52,835 bases of DNA. It comes from an uncultured Ectothiorhodospiraceae bacterium. Lineage in GTDB: Bacteria > Pseudomonadota > Gammaproteobacteria > UBA6429 > Thiohalophilaceae. Below, in pieces: positions 1-8,000 of the stretch. Each line of letters opens with the position of its first letter. Position 1 is the stretch's first letter. The notes under the pieces were generated by a model that was not told the origin of the DNA, searched no databases, and worked only from the letters and a program-made list of their open reading frames with translations. Position numbers and translations under genes: made by a program. The stretch spans positions 1 through 52,835 of the forward strand of contig CAMYOL010000063.1 of NCBI GenBank assembly GCA_947260005.1. The letters are read 5' to 3'.

Positions 1-1
1 T

Positions 2-894
2 GCCGGTGATATCGGACTGTTGGTTGATGGTCAGTCTTCAGGTGGGCCTGTTAACGATCGTGGTCGTACGTCGTCAGGTTCCGGTCAGGTTGCGATAAAT
101 GTTGGTACTTTATCGAGTGCTTCATCACCTAATCGAAACGAGGCGATCAGCTTTGGAGAAGACAGGGCACCACAACGTGCGCCTATGGCCTGGACCAGTA
201 ATGATGATGATTTTACTATGGCTTTAGGCAATCGGCTTGCCGTACCGGTTACCGTCTGGATAGTACAGGGACCTTTCGCCGATCAACGTGATCATGCGAT
301 AGAAGCCTGCATTCGGACTTCCGCTATCTGGGATGCTGAACGAATGGGTATTCGCTTTAGTCAGTTTGATGTACGTGATGCGACCGCCGACCCGGATATC
401 GATAATGCAATATTAAATTCGACAGGTGGGGACGGACGTAATTGGGATGATTTTTCCAATGATATTGGCTTTATAAATGGCCGTATTAATATCTATTGGA
501 TCAATACAGTCGAAGGTAGCACAACGACCGGCTGGTCTGATTTTGGTGGCCGAATCGTAATGGGTCGTAATACTGGTGATGAGTTGCTTTCACATGAATT
601 ATGCTTTCACATGAATTAGGACATGGCCTTAGCCTTCGTCATCCTTCGGGGTGTGGAGGTTCGACAACGAACTTTAATGCAACCAATGTCATGTGGCCTT
701 GCTCAAGTACGCGGGCATTTCTAAGTGAAGGTCAGATTTTTCGTGCGCATTTCAACAGTAGTTCGTCGATTAACAATCTATATAATGCGCGTGCTGGACA
801 ATCAACCGTCGCTTGTACGAGTGCGACCAACACCGCAGAGTGCCCGGCATTACAACGTCGCCTTTGGGCTGATGGCACCTACCCAGCGAATTAA
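2..894 (+). pseudogene. Metzincin-type zinc metalloprotease, 5' partial and frameshifted
   Basis: The reading frame is open from the window edge, so the N-terminus lies outside. The first frame stops at 619. From 601 a second frame continues with HELGHGLSLRH, a full metzincin zinc motif (HExxHxxxxxH), followed by NVMW, a plausible Met-turn. The break is caused by a 17-bp unit, TGCTTTCACATGAATTA, present twice in tandem at 585-601 and 602-618. Removing one copy joins the frames as ELLSHELGHGLSLRH. The upstream part has alternating beta-rich segments as expected for a matrixin-like catalytic domain. The protein was probably secreted, but no signal peptide is visible here. With both copies present the protease cannot be made in full. 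Either the gene is inactivated, it is reversible by slippage, or the assembly is wrong. Confidence 0.75.
585..618 (+). repeat. 17-bp perfect tandem duplication in the protease active-site codons
   Basis: Two adjacent identical copies of TGCTTTCACATGAATTA encode the LSHEL part of the zinc motif. Seventeen is not a multiple of three, so the duplication shifts the frame. It is visible directly in the sequence. Confidence 0.9.
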
Positions 895-908
895 ATCAGG
901 AGGCAGCA

Positions 909-1475
909 ATGTTTTATAAGCGAAATAATTTATTAATCTATACTTATTTACTTTCGATCCTCTGTGTATTTTTTAGCGTAGTTTCATCCATCAGCGCAAA
1001 ACCAGTTTCGAAAGAAATTCAGCTGCAGGTTTTTGAATTACTAAATATGGATTGTGGGATGGATGGGACCCTGAAGGACTTCAAGGCCTCTATTTTGAAA
1101 CTGCCAGCCGATGTTACACCTCTTTTCACTCAGATATTAGACGAAGGGGCACCGGAACAAGCGCAGAATCAAGCCGTACGCCAGGCCAAAATAAATTATG
1201 AATTACGTCAAGCATGGTTAAGAAAAAATGGAACGGAACTGTTTGATAAAGACACTATAAAACGCTTGTCGAATACTAAACTGGATGACTACATAGCTCG
1301 TTCAAAAGAAAACATCAATCTTCGCTATCAACAAAACTCCATACGCGGTCTTGGTTATATAGGAAATTACAATACTATTGAGCTTATCAACAAGTCGGTA
1401 AAGAAAAATCCTGACTACCAAAGCGTCGCTGAACAAGCAATCAAATCTATTAAAGCCCGGGAGAAGTCAAAATAG
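909..1475 (+). CDS. Secreted helical protein of unknown function
   Basis: This 188-residue protein begins with a hydrophobic stretch at residues 8-30 ending in SSISA, a likely signal peptide with cleavage before KPVSKE. The mature part is charged and mostly helical, with a pattern like HEAT-type repeats near the C-terminus (RGLGYIGNYNTIELINKSV), but I cannot assign a family. A good ribosome binding site, AGGAGG, lies 7 nt before the ATG. It begins 14 bp after the metalloprotease stop and is probably co-transcribed with it, so a partner or accessory role for that protease is possible but unproven. Two cysteines near residue 50 are not in a recognised motif. Confidence 0.7.
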   Translation: MFYKRNNLLIYTYLLSILCVFFSVVSSISAKPVSKEIQLQVFELLNMDCGMDGTLKDFKASILKLPADVTPLFTQILDEGAPEQAQNQAVRQAKINYELRQAWLRKNGTELFDKDTIKRLSNTKLDDYIARSKENINLRYQQNSIRGLGYIGNYNTIELINKSVKKNPDYQSVAEQAIKSIKAREKSK

Positions 1476-1745
1476 TCGTTATTTTTAATAACTAAAATTT
1501 ATTTATCTAACCTGCTTCTAAATTCTTAGTTCAATATTATTGAGCTGGGTATTGTCTTTAAATCAGTTATTTATATTTAGCGACAATGCTTACATTAGTC
1601 TTACTGTCCCCGGTGATTTCGTCACAAAATCTTTGCCATTACTTCACGGTAATTTTTTCCAGTAACCGTTAGTTTACTTATTAATATCTGGATTGGTGAT
1701 GCCAAGGGGTTGGTATTACACACAGTAAATTAGCGGGGTATTCTC

Positions 1746-2846
1746 ATGGATAGTGAATATGGGTTGATTTTGGGGATTGCAGGATTACTAATTGGCATGA
1801 TTTTGGGGGTGATAGTTCAACGCAGCCGGTTTTGCATGACCGCAGTGGTTTCCAACTATGTCATTTTGCGTGACCGACGCCAGTTACATGTTTATTTAAT
1901 CGCGCTGTTACTCTCGATAGGTGGCGTTTATTTTCTTGAGTACAGTGGTGTCGTTTTAATTAGCGATTCTGCGTATCGTAGTCCCGACATACATAGTGTA
2001 AGTACAATATTGGGTGGATTCATTTTTGGAATTGGTGCGGTAATGGCGGGCGGTTGTATTGGAAGAATCTTAACTTTGACTGGCGAGGGTAATCTTGGTG
2101 GGTTATTGGCGTTACTAGCCATTTGTTTAGGGGCTACTGTGGTCTATACCGGTATATTAGAACCCATCAGGGTCTGGATTTATCAGCTGGGTGTTATAAA
2201 AACGGATGAAACATCACTTCTATCCTTAGCGCAGATTCCATCCTGGGTGTTTGTCATTTCCTTTTTAGTATTAGTTTTCAGTATGTTTAAGGCCAGTGTT
2301 AAGCGTCATCTTGAAATGGGATTTGTCATGACCGGAGTTGGCATTGGCTTATTAGTTCTGGCTGGCTGGTGGGTCACAGGAAGTTTAGCAGTGGATGAAT
2401 TTTCAATTCAACGCCCCAGCTCTCTGACTTTTTCAGGCCCCTTAGTTCATACGTCATTATATTTGACGGTGACAAGTCAACCACAAAATGTATTTGGTTT
2501 TATGTTGGTTATTGGTGTGTTGTCAGGTTCATTTCTAAGTGCGGTTTGTAGCAGGCGATTTTGCATCGCGCCCATTAATCCGGATAGCATGACTCGAATT
2601 TTCAACGGCGGTTTATTAATGGGAGCGGGGGCTATCATGGCAGGGGGTTGTAATATCGGGCAAGGTATTACCGGCTTATCAACCTTATCAGTTGAATCCA
2701 TCCTGGCGATCATTTTTATTTTTGCTGGTATGTATGTCGGAGTGAAAGGGCTGCAGTATTATGAAGAACATCCATCTGTCTGGTCGCATTTATGGAACTA
2801 TTTTGCAGCCAAAAAAGACATTCATGTTATAAAAAATTGGAGGTAG
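1746..2846 (+). CDS. YeeE/YedE family sulfur-compound transporter (TsuA/PmpA-like)
   Basis: This 366-residue, highly hydrophobic inner-membrane protein is built from two related halves. Each half carries a cysteine after an Arg-rich turn (RSRFC, Cys30; SRRFC, Cys273) and a GGC motif (GGCIGR, Cys104; GGCNIGQG, Cys302). This is the signature of the YeeE/YedE family, in which TsuA imports thiosulfate by relaying it between cysteines. The protein is near normal family length. It stands alone, with 270 bp of gene-free sequence upstream and coq7 convergent downstream. The substrate is probably thiosulfate or a related reduced sulfur compound. No TusA-like partner is adjacent, which is common but not universal in this family. 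Confidence 0.88.
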   Translation: MDSEYGLILGIAGLLIGMILGVIVQRSRFCMTAVVSNYVILRDRRQLHVYLIALLLSIGGVYFLEYSGVVLISDSAYRSPDIHSVSTILGGFIFGIGAVMAGGCIGRILTLTGEGNLGGLLALLAICLGATVVYTGILEPIRVWIYQLGVIKTDETSLLSLAQIPSWVFVISFLVLVFSMFKASVKRHLEMGFVMTGVGIGLLVLAGWWVTGSLAVDEFSIQRPSSLTFSGPLVHTSLYLTVTSQPQNVFGFMLVIGVLSGSFLSAVCSRRFCIAPINPDSMTRIFNGGLLMGAGAIMAGGCNIGQGITGLSTLSVESILAIIFIFAGMYVGVKGLQYYEEHPSVWSHLWNYFAAKKDIHVIKNWR

Positions 2847-2940
2847 TACTTAAAACTTATTAAAGGTTTATTAATTTGGTCACTCAGGAAAACGTGGTAC
2901 CCGTTAAGCTTTTGGTCAGTCGAAGCAATAGGTTGGGAAG

Positions 2941-3615
2941 TTAGATCCAATAAGTCGATTTAGTCATGACTTTTGCGGTAAGCTTCATCATGCCTTTAAT
3001 AGGTAGCGGCAGGTTAGCGCCACCAGATTCAAGTGCAGTGGTGGCGTGTTTACTTTCGTCTTCTTTCATTTGTTCCAAAATTGCCCGGGTGTTTTTATCT
3101 TCAGGATTAATCGAAGCCAGATGTCCATCAAGATGAGCGACGACCTGTTTTTCTGTCTCTGCAACAAATCCCAGACTCCATTTATCACCCGCAAGACCCG
3201 CTAAGGCACCGATGGTCACAGACCCCATATACCAGATCGGATCTAAATAACTGGTGTGGCTGTCTAGTTCTTTAATTCGGGTAGCACACCAGTTAAGGTG
3301 ATCATTTTCTTCCTCGGCCGCTTCCTGCATCTTACCGCGTACTTCGGGCAATTTCGCAGTAAGAGCCTGGCCGGTATATAAACCTTGTGCGGCGACTTCG
3401 CCGGCATGGTTGATACGCATATAACGACTGGCCAGGTTTTTATCGTGTGCGCTCAGGGTATCGTCTGCCGTGTTGTCTGTTCCGCCAGGATAAGGACGCT
3501 GGCTGTACGGGGTAGTGAAAACCGTGCGCAGGCCGGTATCGACGACATCAACCAGTTGATCTAAAAGGCTATATTGGCGAGGAGCATAACGGGTTTGTTT
3601 AGAATGCTTATCCAT
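2941..3615 (-). CDS. coq7: Coq7-type 3-demethoxyubiquinol 3-hydroxylase
   Basis: Coq7 is a diiron hydroxylase that performs the last ring hydroxylation of ubiquinone synthesis, replacing UbiF in many gammaproteobacteria. The protein shows the duplicated ferritin-like ligands: NHAGEVAA, EEENDHLNW, an internal Glu in AETEKQVVAH, and EDESKH near the C-terminus. I chose the ATG at 3615, giving 224 residues beginning MDKHSKQ, because family members start shortly before the RQYSLLDQ segment. A TTG at 3651 in the same frame has a better-placed AAAGGA and would add 12 residues. The gene is convergent with the YeeE/YedE gene and ends 94 bp from it. The two ubiquinone monooxygenases later in the window belong to the same pathway. 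Confidence 0.92.
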   Translation of the reverse strand: MDKHSKQTRYAPRQYSLLDQLVDVVDTGLRTVFTTPYSQRPYPGGTDNTADDTLSAHDKNLASRYMRINHAGEVAAQGLYTGQALTAKLPEVRGKMQEAAEEENDHLNWCATRIKELDSHTSYLDPIWYMGSVTIGALAGLAGDKWSLGFVAETEKQVVAHLDGHLASINPEDKNTRAILEQMKEDESKHATTALESGGANLPLPIKGMMKLTAKVMTKSTYWI

Positions 3616-3760
3616 ATCGATAAGGTTAAGCAGAGTTGGTTTAACTGGCAAGTCCTTTGCCGAATATTTGGCATAATTTTGTAAACTACGGGCTATCCGT
3701 TATGATCACATATGAATGATTTCTTCTTTTGTCTAAATCATCACTCCCTTGCCTTTTGCC

Positions 3761-3870
3761 GTTATACCCGCGGAGGCAGGAATCTAAATATATCTGCATT
3801 TCCGGCTCTTCCCGTCATTCCCGCGGAGGCGGGAATCTAAATATATCTGGATTCCCGCCTCCGCGGGAAA
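3761..3870. repeat. Palindromic dispersed repeat, family A (two copies)
   Basis: The 344-bp gap between coq7 and the ferredoxin-like gene holds an incomplete copy (CCCGCGGAGGCAGGAATC, about 3767) and a full hairpin at 3814-3869. The full copy has left arm GTCATTCCCGCGGAGGCGGG and a right arm complementary to it. Both carry the same AATCTAAATATATCTG spacer. This repeat type, GTCATTCCCGC...GCGGGAATC, is widespread in proteobacterial intergenic DNA and resembles REP/MITE elements. No other gene is seen in the gap. Confidence 0.85.
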
Positions 3871-3959
3871 AGCGCTCTATGGGTATGACGAGCTTTTAAC
3901 GGGAATGATAAGGTTGTAATGACAACGAAAACCAATACTCCAAGGAATAGCTATTTATT

Positions 3960-4268
3960 ATGAGCTTCTACCGATACCACGTCTTTTTTTGCACCAATGA
4001 ACGCGAACCGGGTGTTTCTTGTTGTGCCGATTTTGATGCGCGCGCCATGCGTGACTATGTAAAAAAGCAATGCAAAGAATTAGGCATCCACAGTGAAGGT
4101 GGTGTGCGGGTGAATCTGGCCGGTTGCCTTGGTCGCTGTGAACTTGGACCGACGATTGCCGTCTATCCTGATGAAGTCTGGTATACCTACGTCGACAAAG
4201 AAGACCTGGACGAGATTGTGCAGGAACATTTTGTGAATGGCCGGGTCGTCGAACGGCTTAAGATATAA
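3960..4268 (+). CDS. (2Fe-2S) ferredoxin domain-containing protein
   Basis: This 102-residue soluble protein has the thioredoxin-like 2Fe-2S fold seen in NuoE C-termini and small [2Fe-2S] ferredoxins. The expected cysteines are visible: Cys11 in FFCTN, Cys21/22 in SCCADF, and CLGRCELG with the last two ligands. The ending GPTIAVYPDEVWYTYVDKEDLDEIVQEH is typical of the group. It probably carries electrons or senses redox state in the cytoplasm, but its partner is unknown. It lies 9 bp before an alpha/beta hydrolase gene and the two are likely one transcript. This pairing recurs in gammaproteobacteria, from general knowledge of the family. Confidence 0.88.
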   Translation: MSFYRYHVFFCTNEREPGVSCCADFDARAMRDYVKKQCKELGIHSEGGVRVNLAGCLGRCELGPTIAVYPDEVWYTYVDKEDLDEIVQEHFVNGRVVERLKI

Positions 4269-4277
4269 GGTTATTCT

Positions 4278-4898
4278 ATGTCAGCGACGCAAATTATTTC
4301 TGGCCCCGCCGGTAATCTGGAGATCGTTTTAGAGACACCAGATGGCTGGGATGCGAGCCACCCTGTGACTATCTGCTGTCACCCACACCCATTGCATGGC
4401 GGTAGCCTGCAAAACAAAGTGGTGCATATTTTAGCGAAATCATTTTTAAGTTTAGGTGCACAGGTAGTTCGTTTTAATTTTAGAGGCGTGGGTCAATCCG
4501 AAGGCGAATTTGCGGATGGGCTTGGCGAGCAGGATGATTTATTAGCAGTGGTGCACTGGTGCCAACAGAACTGGCCCGATGCACCGCTGTGGTTAGCCGG
4601 TTTTTCGTTTGGTGCGTTTGTGGCGACTATGGCACACGAAAAAATCGTACCACAGCGTTTAGTGTTAGTGGCCCCGCCGGTGGATATGTATCCTGATATT
4701 ATTCCGGTTCAGATCAAGACCAAGGACTGGATCATCATACAGGGCGGACAGGATGAAATTGTCGCCAGCCAGTCGGTCGAGGATTGGGCCGCGCAGCAAA
4801 CGATAGCGCCCAGGAAATTATATTTTGCCGAGGCCGGTCATTTTTTTCACGGCAAACTCAATTTAATTAAGGATGGGATTATCGATATATGGTCATGA
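4278..4898 (+). CDS. Alpha/beta hydrolase, small dienelactone-hydrolase-like type
   Basis: This 206-residue cytoplasmic protein has the alpha/beta hydrolase signatures: an oxyanion-hole segment CHPHPLHGGS, the strand-turn RFNFRGVGQSEG, the nucleophile elbow GFSFGA (Ser at about residue 114), an acid in GGQDEIV and a catalytic His in AGHFFHG. Its length fits the small cytosolic hydrolases of COG2945. The substrate is unknown. It follows the ferredoxin-like gene closely and is ended by a palindromic repeat starting about 10 bp downstream, which could act as a transcript terminator or stabiliser. Confidence 0.88.
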   Translation: MSATQIISGPAGNLEIVLETPDGWDASHPVTICCHPHPLHGGSLQNKVVHILAKSFLSLGAQVVRFNFRGVGQSEGEFADGLGEQDDLLAVVHWCQQNWPDAPLWLAGFSFGAFVATMAHEKIVPQRLVLVAPPVDMYPDIIPVQIKTKDWIIIQGGQDEIVASQSVEDWAAQQTIAPRKLYFAEAGHFFHGKLNLIKDGIIDIWS

Positions 4899-4908
4899 GC
4901 AAAAAACC

Positions 4909-5065
4909 GGGGTCAGAGACGAAAAAATAGGGGTCAGAGACGTATTTCTCTTGTCATTCCCGCGGAGGCGGGAATCTAAATATATGGATTCCCGCCTCCG
5001 CGGGAATGACGATTACGAGAAAAATACTTCTCTGACCCTAATTAATTTTCGTCTGACCCCAGTTT
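4909..5065. repeat. Nested palindromic repeat: family A hairpin inside a family B element
   Basis: The outer arms contain GGGGTCAGAGACG and GGGGTCAGAGACGTATTTCTC on the left, with matching TTCTCTGACCC and CGTCTGACCCC on the right (family B). Between them sits a complete family A hairpin at about 4952-5009, with arms CATTCCCGCGGAGGCGGGAA and its complement. The nesting suggests that one element inserted into the other. It fills the gap between the hydrolase and the ABC exporter. Confidence 0.85.
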
Positions 5066-5091
5066 TTTTCGGTATTATATAGTTGAAAAAC

Positions 5092-6039
5092 ATGGACACA
5101 CCATCAACAAAGACAACACAAGCTCAGCCTCCTGTCATTGACATCGAGGGGTTGACCAAATCCTACGATCAACTCACCGTTGTGGATCATCTGGATTTAC
5201 AGGTTGAACGAGGCGAGTGTTTTGGATTATTAGGCCCTAACGGAGCAGGCAAAACCACGACCTTGCGTATGCTGCTCGGCATGACTCCACCCGATAGTGG
5301 TGTGTTAAAGGTATTCCAACAGTCGATTCCCGCATTTTCACGACAAATTCGACGCCAAATCGGGGTCGTGCCACAGATGGACAATCTCGATCCAGACTTT
5401 AGTGTTCGTGAAAATTTACGTACCTATGCCAGTTACTTTGGTTTGAGTGGTCGTGATCTGGAAAAACGCATTACCCACTTACTCGAATTTGCACGGCTTA
5501 CCCATAAGGCCGACGCTCTGATTGATATGTTATCCGGTGGTATGAAACGACGTTTAACCATGGCGCGTGCGCTGGTTAATGATCCGCAATTATTGATCCT
5601 CGATGAACCGACCACTGGCCTGGATCCTCAGGCCAGGCAGTTGATCTGGCAACGCCTGCGTGAGTTAAGACATACCGGGCACACCTTGATAATGACCACC
5701 CATTATATGGAAGAAGCACAACGGCTTTGTGATCGGCTTGCGATCATGGACCATGGCAAGATTATTGTGCAGGGCACACCGAGAGAATTGATTCAACAAC
5801 ATATCGAACCGCATGTGATTGAAATTAATGGTGTTGGACAAGAGAAGTGGCGAGCACAATTCAAAATGGATGAGAGCATGCGTTTTGAAACCCTGGGCGA
5901 ATCACTCTTTATTTATGCACAGGATGAAAAGGCCATCGTCGCGGATCTATGTGAATTTGATGACGTTGAATTTATTCACCGCCGAGCCAATCTGGAAGAC
6001 GTCTTTTTAAAAATGACTGGCCGGGATCTAAGGGAATGA
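5092..6039 (+). CDS. ABC transporter ATP-binding protein, NodI/DrrA type
   Basis: This is the ATPase of an ABC-2 exporter. It has Walker A (GPNGAGKTTT), Q-loop (VVPQMDNLD), signature LSGGMKRRL, Walker B (LLILDEPTTGLD) and the H-loop His in MTTHYMEEA. It has the C-terminal extension, about residues 225-315, found in NodI- and DrrA-like proteins. I chose the ATG at 5092. A TTG three codons upstream is possible but adds nothing recognisable. It overlaps the permease gene by 4 bp (ATGA), indicating translational coupling. The substrate is unknown. NodIJ exports lipo-oligosaccharides in rhizobia, but relatives in free-living bacteria have other or unknown cargo. Confidence 0.92.
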   Translation: MDTPSTKTTQAQPPVIDIEGLTKSYDQLTVVDHLDLQVERGECFGLLGPNGAGKTTTLRMLLGMTPPDSGVLKVFQQSIPAFSRQIRRQIGVVPQMDNLDPDFSVRENLRTYASYFGLSGRDLEKRITHLLEFARLTHKADALIDMLSGGMKRRLTMARALVNDPQLLILDEPTTGLDPQARQLIWQRLRELRHTGHTLIMTTHYMEEAQRLCDRLAIMDHGKIIVQGTPRELIQQHIEPHVIEINGVGQEKWRAQFKMDESMRFETLGESLFIYAQDEKAIVADLCEFDDVEFIHRRANLEDVFLKMTGRDLRE

Positions 6040-6848
6040 ATACTGAGGTGACGGACGTGAGTATGAAGGACGACGGCCTGCGTGAAGTGGGGTGGTTGCG
6101 TTGGTATCCGGTTTGGTCACGCAACATGAGGGTCTGGCGCAAATTAATTGGTCCGGCTTTACTGGGCAATATTGGTGAGCCGTTGTTATACCTGTTTGCG
6201 CTGGGTTATGGTCTGGGTGGATTCCTCGGAAAGGACATCCAGGGCCTGGAATATGTGGTGTTTTTAGCGTCCGGCCTGGTTTGCTCTAGCGCGATGAACA
6301 CGGCCAGTTTTGAAGGCATGTATTCAGCCTATACGCGTATGGCCGTGCAGGATACCTGGATAGGCATGCTCACCGCGCCATTGTCTATACGTGACATCAT
6401 CACCGCTGAAGTTATTTGGGATGGCACCAAGAGTGCGATCAGTGTGACGGCTATCCTGCTGGTCGCGTCAATCATGGGGCTGGTGGCCGATGGCTGGGCA
6501 ATACTGGTGATCCCGCTGGCCTGGTTGGTGGGGGCTTGCTTCGGCTCAATGGCCCTGGTGGTCACCTCGTTGGCCAAAAATTACGACTTCTTTTTGTATT
6601 ATTTTACCTTGCTGATTACCCCGATGTTGTTGCTCAGCGGGGTGTTTTTCCCTATCGATAACATGCCTGAGATGGTTCAGCTTATTGCCAAGGCATTACC
6701 GCTATATCATGCCTTAGGTCTGATGCGTCCGTTGATGATTGGGCAAATGCCGGTCGATATCCTGCTGCACCTGATGGTGTTGTTTGCCTATATCGCCATT
6801 GCGATGCCGCTAGCGATTCGCCTGATTTCACGTAGATTGCTGCGCTAA
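6036..6848 (+). CDS. ABC-2 type transporter permease, NodJ type
   Basis: The 270-residue protein has about six hydrophobic segments. It includes the ABC-2 conserved stretch LLSGVFFPIDNMP before the last membrane helices. It forms the membrane half of the exporter with the overlapping upstream ATPase. The start ATG overlaps the ATPase stop as ATGA. Another in-frame ATG at residue 10 is possible. The gene is directly followed by a 42-bp perfect inverted repeat that could terminate the transcript. Confidence 0.9.
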   Translation: MNTEVTDVSMKDDGLREVGWLRWYPVWSRNMRVWRKLIGPALLGNIGEPLLYLFALGYGLGGFLGKDIQGLEYVVFLASGLVCSSAMNTASFEGMYSAYTRMAVQDTWIGMLTAPLSIRDIITAEVIWDGTKSAISVTAILLVASIMGLVADGWAILVIPLAWLVGACFGSMALVVTSLAKNYDFFLYYFTLLITPMLLLSGVFFPIDNMPEMVQLIAKALPLYHALGLMRPLMIGQMPVDILLHLMVLFAYIAIAMPLAIRLISRRLLR

Positions 6849-6849
6849 A

Positions 6850-6965
6850 AAATAGGGGTCAGAGACGGAAAAAAAGGGGGTCAGAGACGTATTATTTCTG
6901 TCCTTTTTCAGGACAGAAATAATACGTCTCTGACCCCCTTTTTTTCCGTCTCGGCCCCCTTTTAT
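6850..6965. repeat. Family B palindrome with 42-bp perfect arms
   Basis: Arms at 6862-6903 and 6911-6952 are perfect complements separated by a 7-nt loop (TTTTTCA). They contain GGGGGTCAGAGACGTATTA and its complement. The element begins one base after the permease stop codon. Such a hairpin would fold strongly in RNA and is likely to stop or stabilise the upstream transcript. Confidence 0.9.
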
Positions 6966-6998
6966 TGCTGGTTTTTTCGCCTTATTTATCATTTATCG

Positions 6999-7027
6999 TT
7001 GACATTAGTTTACAATTTAACTATATT
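6999..7027 (+). promoter_or_regulatory. Sigma-70 promoter of a candidate small RNA
   Basis: TTGACA at 6999-7004, a 17-nt spacer, and TATATT at 7022-7027. This near-consensus promoter has no open reading frame behind it before a terminator about 130 nt downstream. Confidence 0.7.
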
Positions 7028-7033
7028 AGCAAT

Positions 7034-7166
7034 TACTGATTAACGTTTATTTAGAAAGTCTGTTTCAGACGGCCTGACTAAACGCAGTTTTTGACTCCTC
7101 CATCCTCCTTATGATGGTATTCTTTAAAACGGCGCGGATTCCCCCTTTTTCCGCGCCATTTTTTTG
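7034..7166 (+). ncRNA. Candidate small RNA with CU-rich anti-Shine-Dalgarno segment
   Basis: This stretch between the ABC exporter and rplM has a strong promoter in front and a terminator behind it (GGCGCGG at 7131-7137 pairing with CCGCGCC at 7151-7157, then a T-run). The predicted transcript is about 130 nt. It contains a small hairpin, GTCTG-TTT-CAGAC, flanked by TTTAG/CTAAA, and a pyrimidine-rich segment, CTCCTCCATCCTCCTT. That segment is complementary to ribosome binding sites of the AGGAGG type. No plausible ORF with a ribosome binding site was found. I do not recognise the family. It could instead be a decayed leader. The call rests on the promoter-terminator pair. Confidence 0.5.
7131..7166 (+). 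terminator. Intrinsic terminator of the candidate small RNA
   Basis: GGCGCGGA pairs with TCCGCGCC around a pyrimidine-rich loop and is followed by ATTTTTTT. Confidence 0.75.
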
Positions 7167-7188
7167 CCTGAAATAAAGTAGGAGTCAG

Positions 7189-7356
7189 GAAAATAGGGGC
7201 CAGAGACGTATTTTTTTGTTTTCACTTCATATTGTTTGGTTTGTGAGGAAAAAATACGTCTCTGACCCCTATTTTTCTATCCGTCATTCCCCTGGAGAGG
7301 GGAATCCATGTAATTGAGCATAGAAAAATCTGGATTCCCCTCTCCAGGGGAATGAC
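7189..7356. repeat. Family B palindrome followed by a variant family A hairpin
   Basis: The family B arms (AAAATAGGGGCCAGAGACGT and the complement with CTCTGACCCC) lie at about 7190-7276 with a longer central spacer than in the other copies. Immediately after, 7283-7356 is a family A hairpin in which the core arm is CCCCTGGAGAGGGG instead of CCCGCGGAGGCGGG. Both arms changed together, so pairing is kept. The outer GTCATTCCC and GGAATCC parts match the standard copies. Confidence 0.82.
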
Positions 7357-7413
7357 GATAAACAAAAATACCGCTTCCGGCTCTATTTTTCCCAGATTTA
7401 ACCCGTATCACCC

Positions 7414-7442
7414 TTGTCGCAACCCCCGTTTTTCTGTACTAT
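7414..7442 (+). promoter_or_regulatory. Probable rplM-rpsI promoter
   Basis: TTGTCG at 7414-7419, a 17-nt spacer and TACTAT at 7437-7442, with a purine start site expected near 7450. It precedes the L13 gene by about 70 nt. Confidence 0.6.
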
Positions 7443-7447
7443 TCCGC

Positions 7448-7516
7448 CTCTTTTTCCGGCACTACGGCTGGAGGCTTTGTATTTTTCAAAGCTTTTGTTA
7501 TTTTTGGAGCAGATTT
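7448..7516 (+). promoter_or_regulatory. rplM leader with two hairpins, possible L13 autoregulatory site
   Basis: GCCTC pairs with GAGGC around a CCGG-containing loop, and CTTTG pairs with CAAAG just before the ribosome binding site GGAG. In E. coli the rplM leader is a known regulatory structure. Function here is inferred from position and foldability only. Confidence 0.4.
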
Positions 7517-7945
7517 ATGAAAACGTTCAGCGCCAAGGCTGATGAGGTCAAACGTGACTGGTTTGTGATCGATGCGACCGACGTTGTATTAGGCCGTCTT
7601 GCCAGTGAAGTGGCCAGCCGCCTGCGTGGTAAGCACAAGCCTGTGTATACCCCTCATGTGGATACAGGTGACTATATTGTTATCGTTAATGCGGAGAAAA
7701 TTCGTGTGACGGGTAACAAGGAAAAGGCTAAGACCTATTATAAACACAGCGGATATCCTGGCGGTTTAAAAGCCAAGACCGTTGAGAAGGTTCGTGCCAC
7801 GCATCCTGAGCGTATTATCGAAACGGCTGTCAAAGGCATGTTGCCGAAGAACCCTTTGGGTCGCGCAATGTTTCGCAAATTAAAAGTCTATGCCGGTGCT
7901 GAGCATCAACATCAGGCACAACAGCCGCAAACTTTAGAGATCTAA
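7517..7945 (+). CDS. rplM: 50S ribosomal protein L13
   Basis: L13 of 142 residues. It carries the family segments [28 protein letters not shown] and [22 protein letters not shown] chose the ATG at 7517, preceded by GGAGC, because it gives the normal N-terminus MKTFSAK. An upstream in-frame extension from 7352 would run through repeat DNA and is rejected. It is co-transcribed with rpsI 55 bp downstream, the usual bacterial order. Confidence 0.98.
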   Translation: MKTFSAKADEVKRDWFVIDATDVVLGRLASEVASRLRGKHKPVYTPHVDTGDYIVIVNAEKIRVTGNKEKAKTYYKHSGYPGGLKAKTVEKVRATHPERIIETAVKGMLPKNPLGRAMFRKLKVYAGAEHQHQAQQPQTLEI

Positions 7946-8000
7946 TTTAGATATCTAATTTAGAAATCTAAAAGCTAAACAGAACAGTTAAGGTAAAATC

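Noticed and set aside
725-919. Frame overlapping the protease 3' end
   Set aside because: It is out of frame with the zinc-motif frame, which carries the recognisable protein.
4873-5082. 69-codon frame between the hydrolase and the ABC exporter
   Set aside because: It translates the nested palindromic repeats and has no plausible protein features.
7352-7516. 55-residue N-terminal extension of L13
   Set aside because: It runs through repeat and promoter DNA. The ATG at 7517 has a ribosome site and gives the normal L13 N-terminus.
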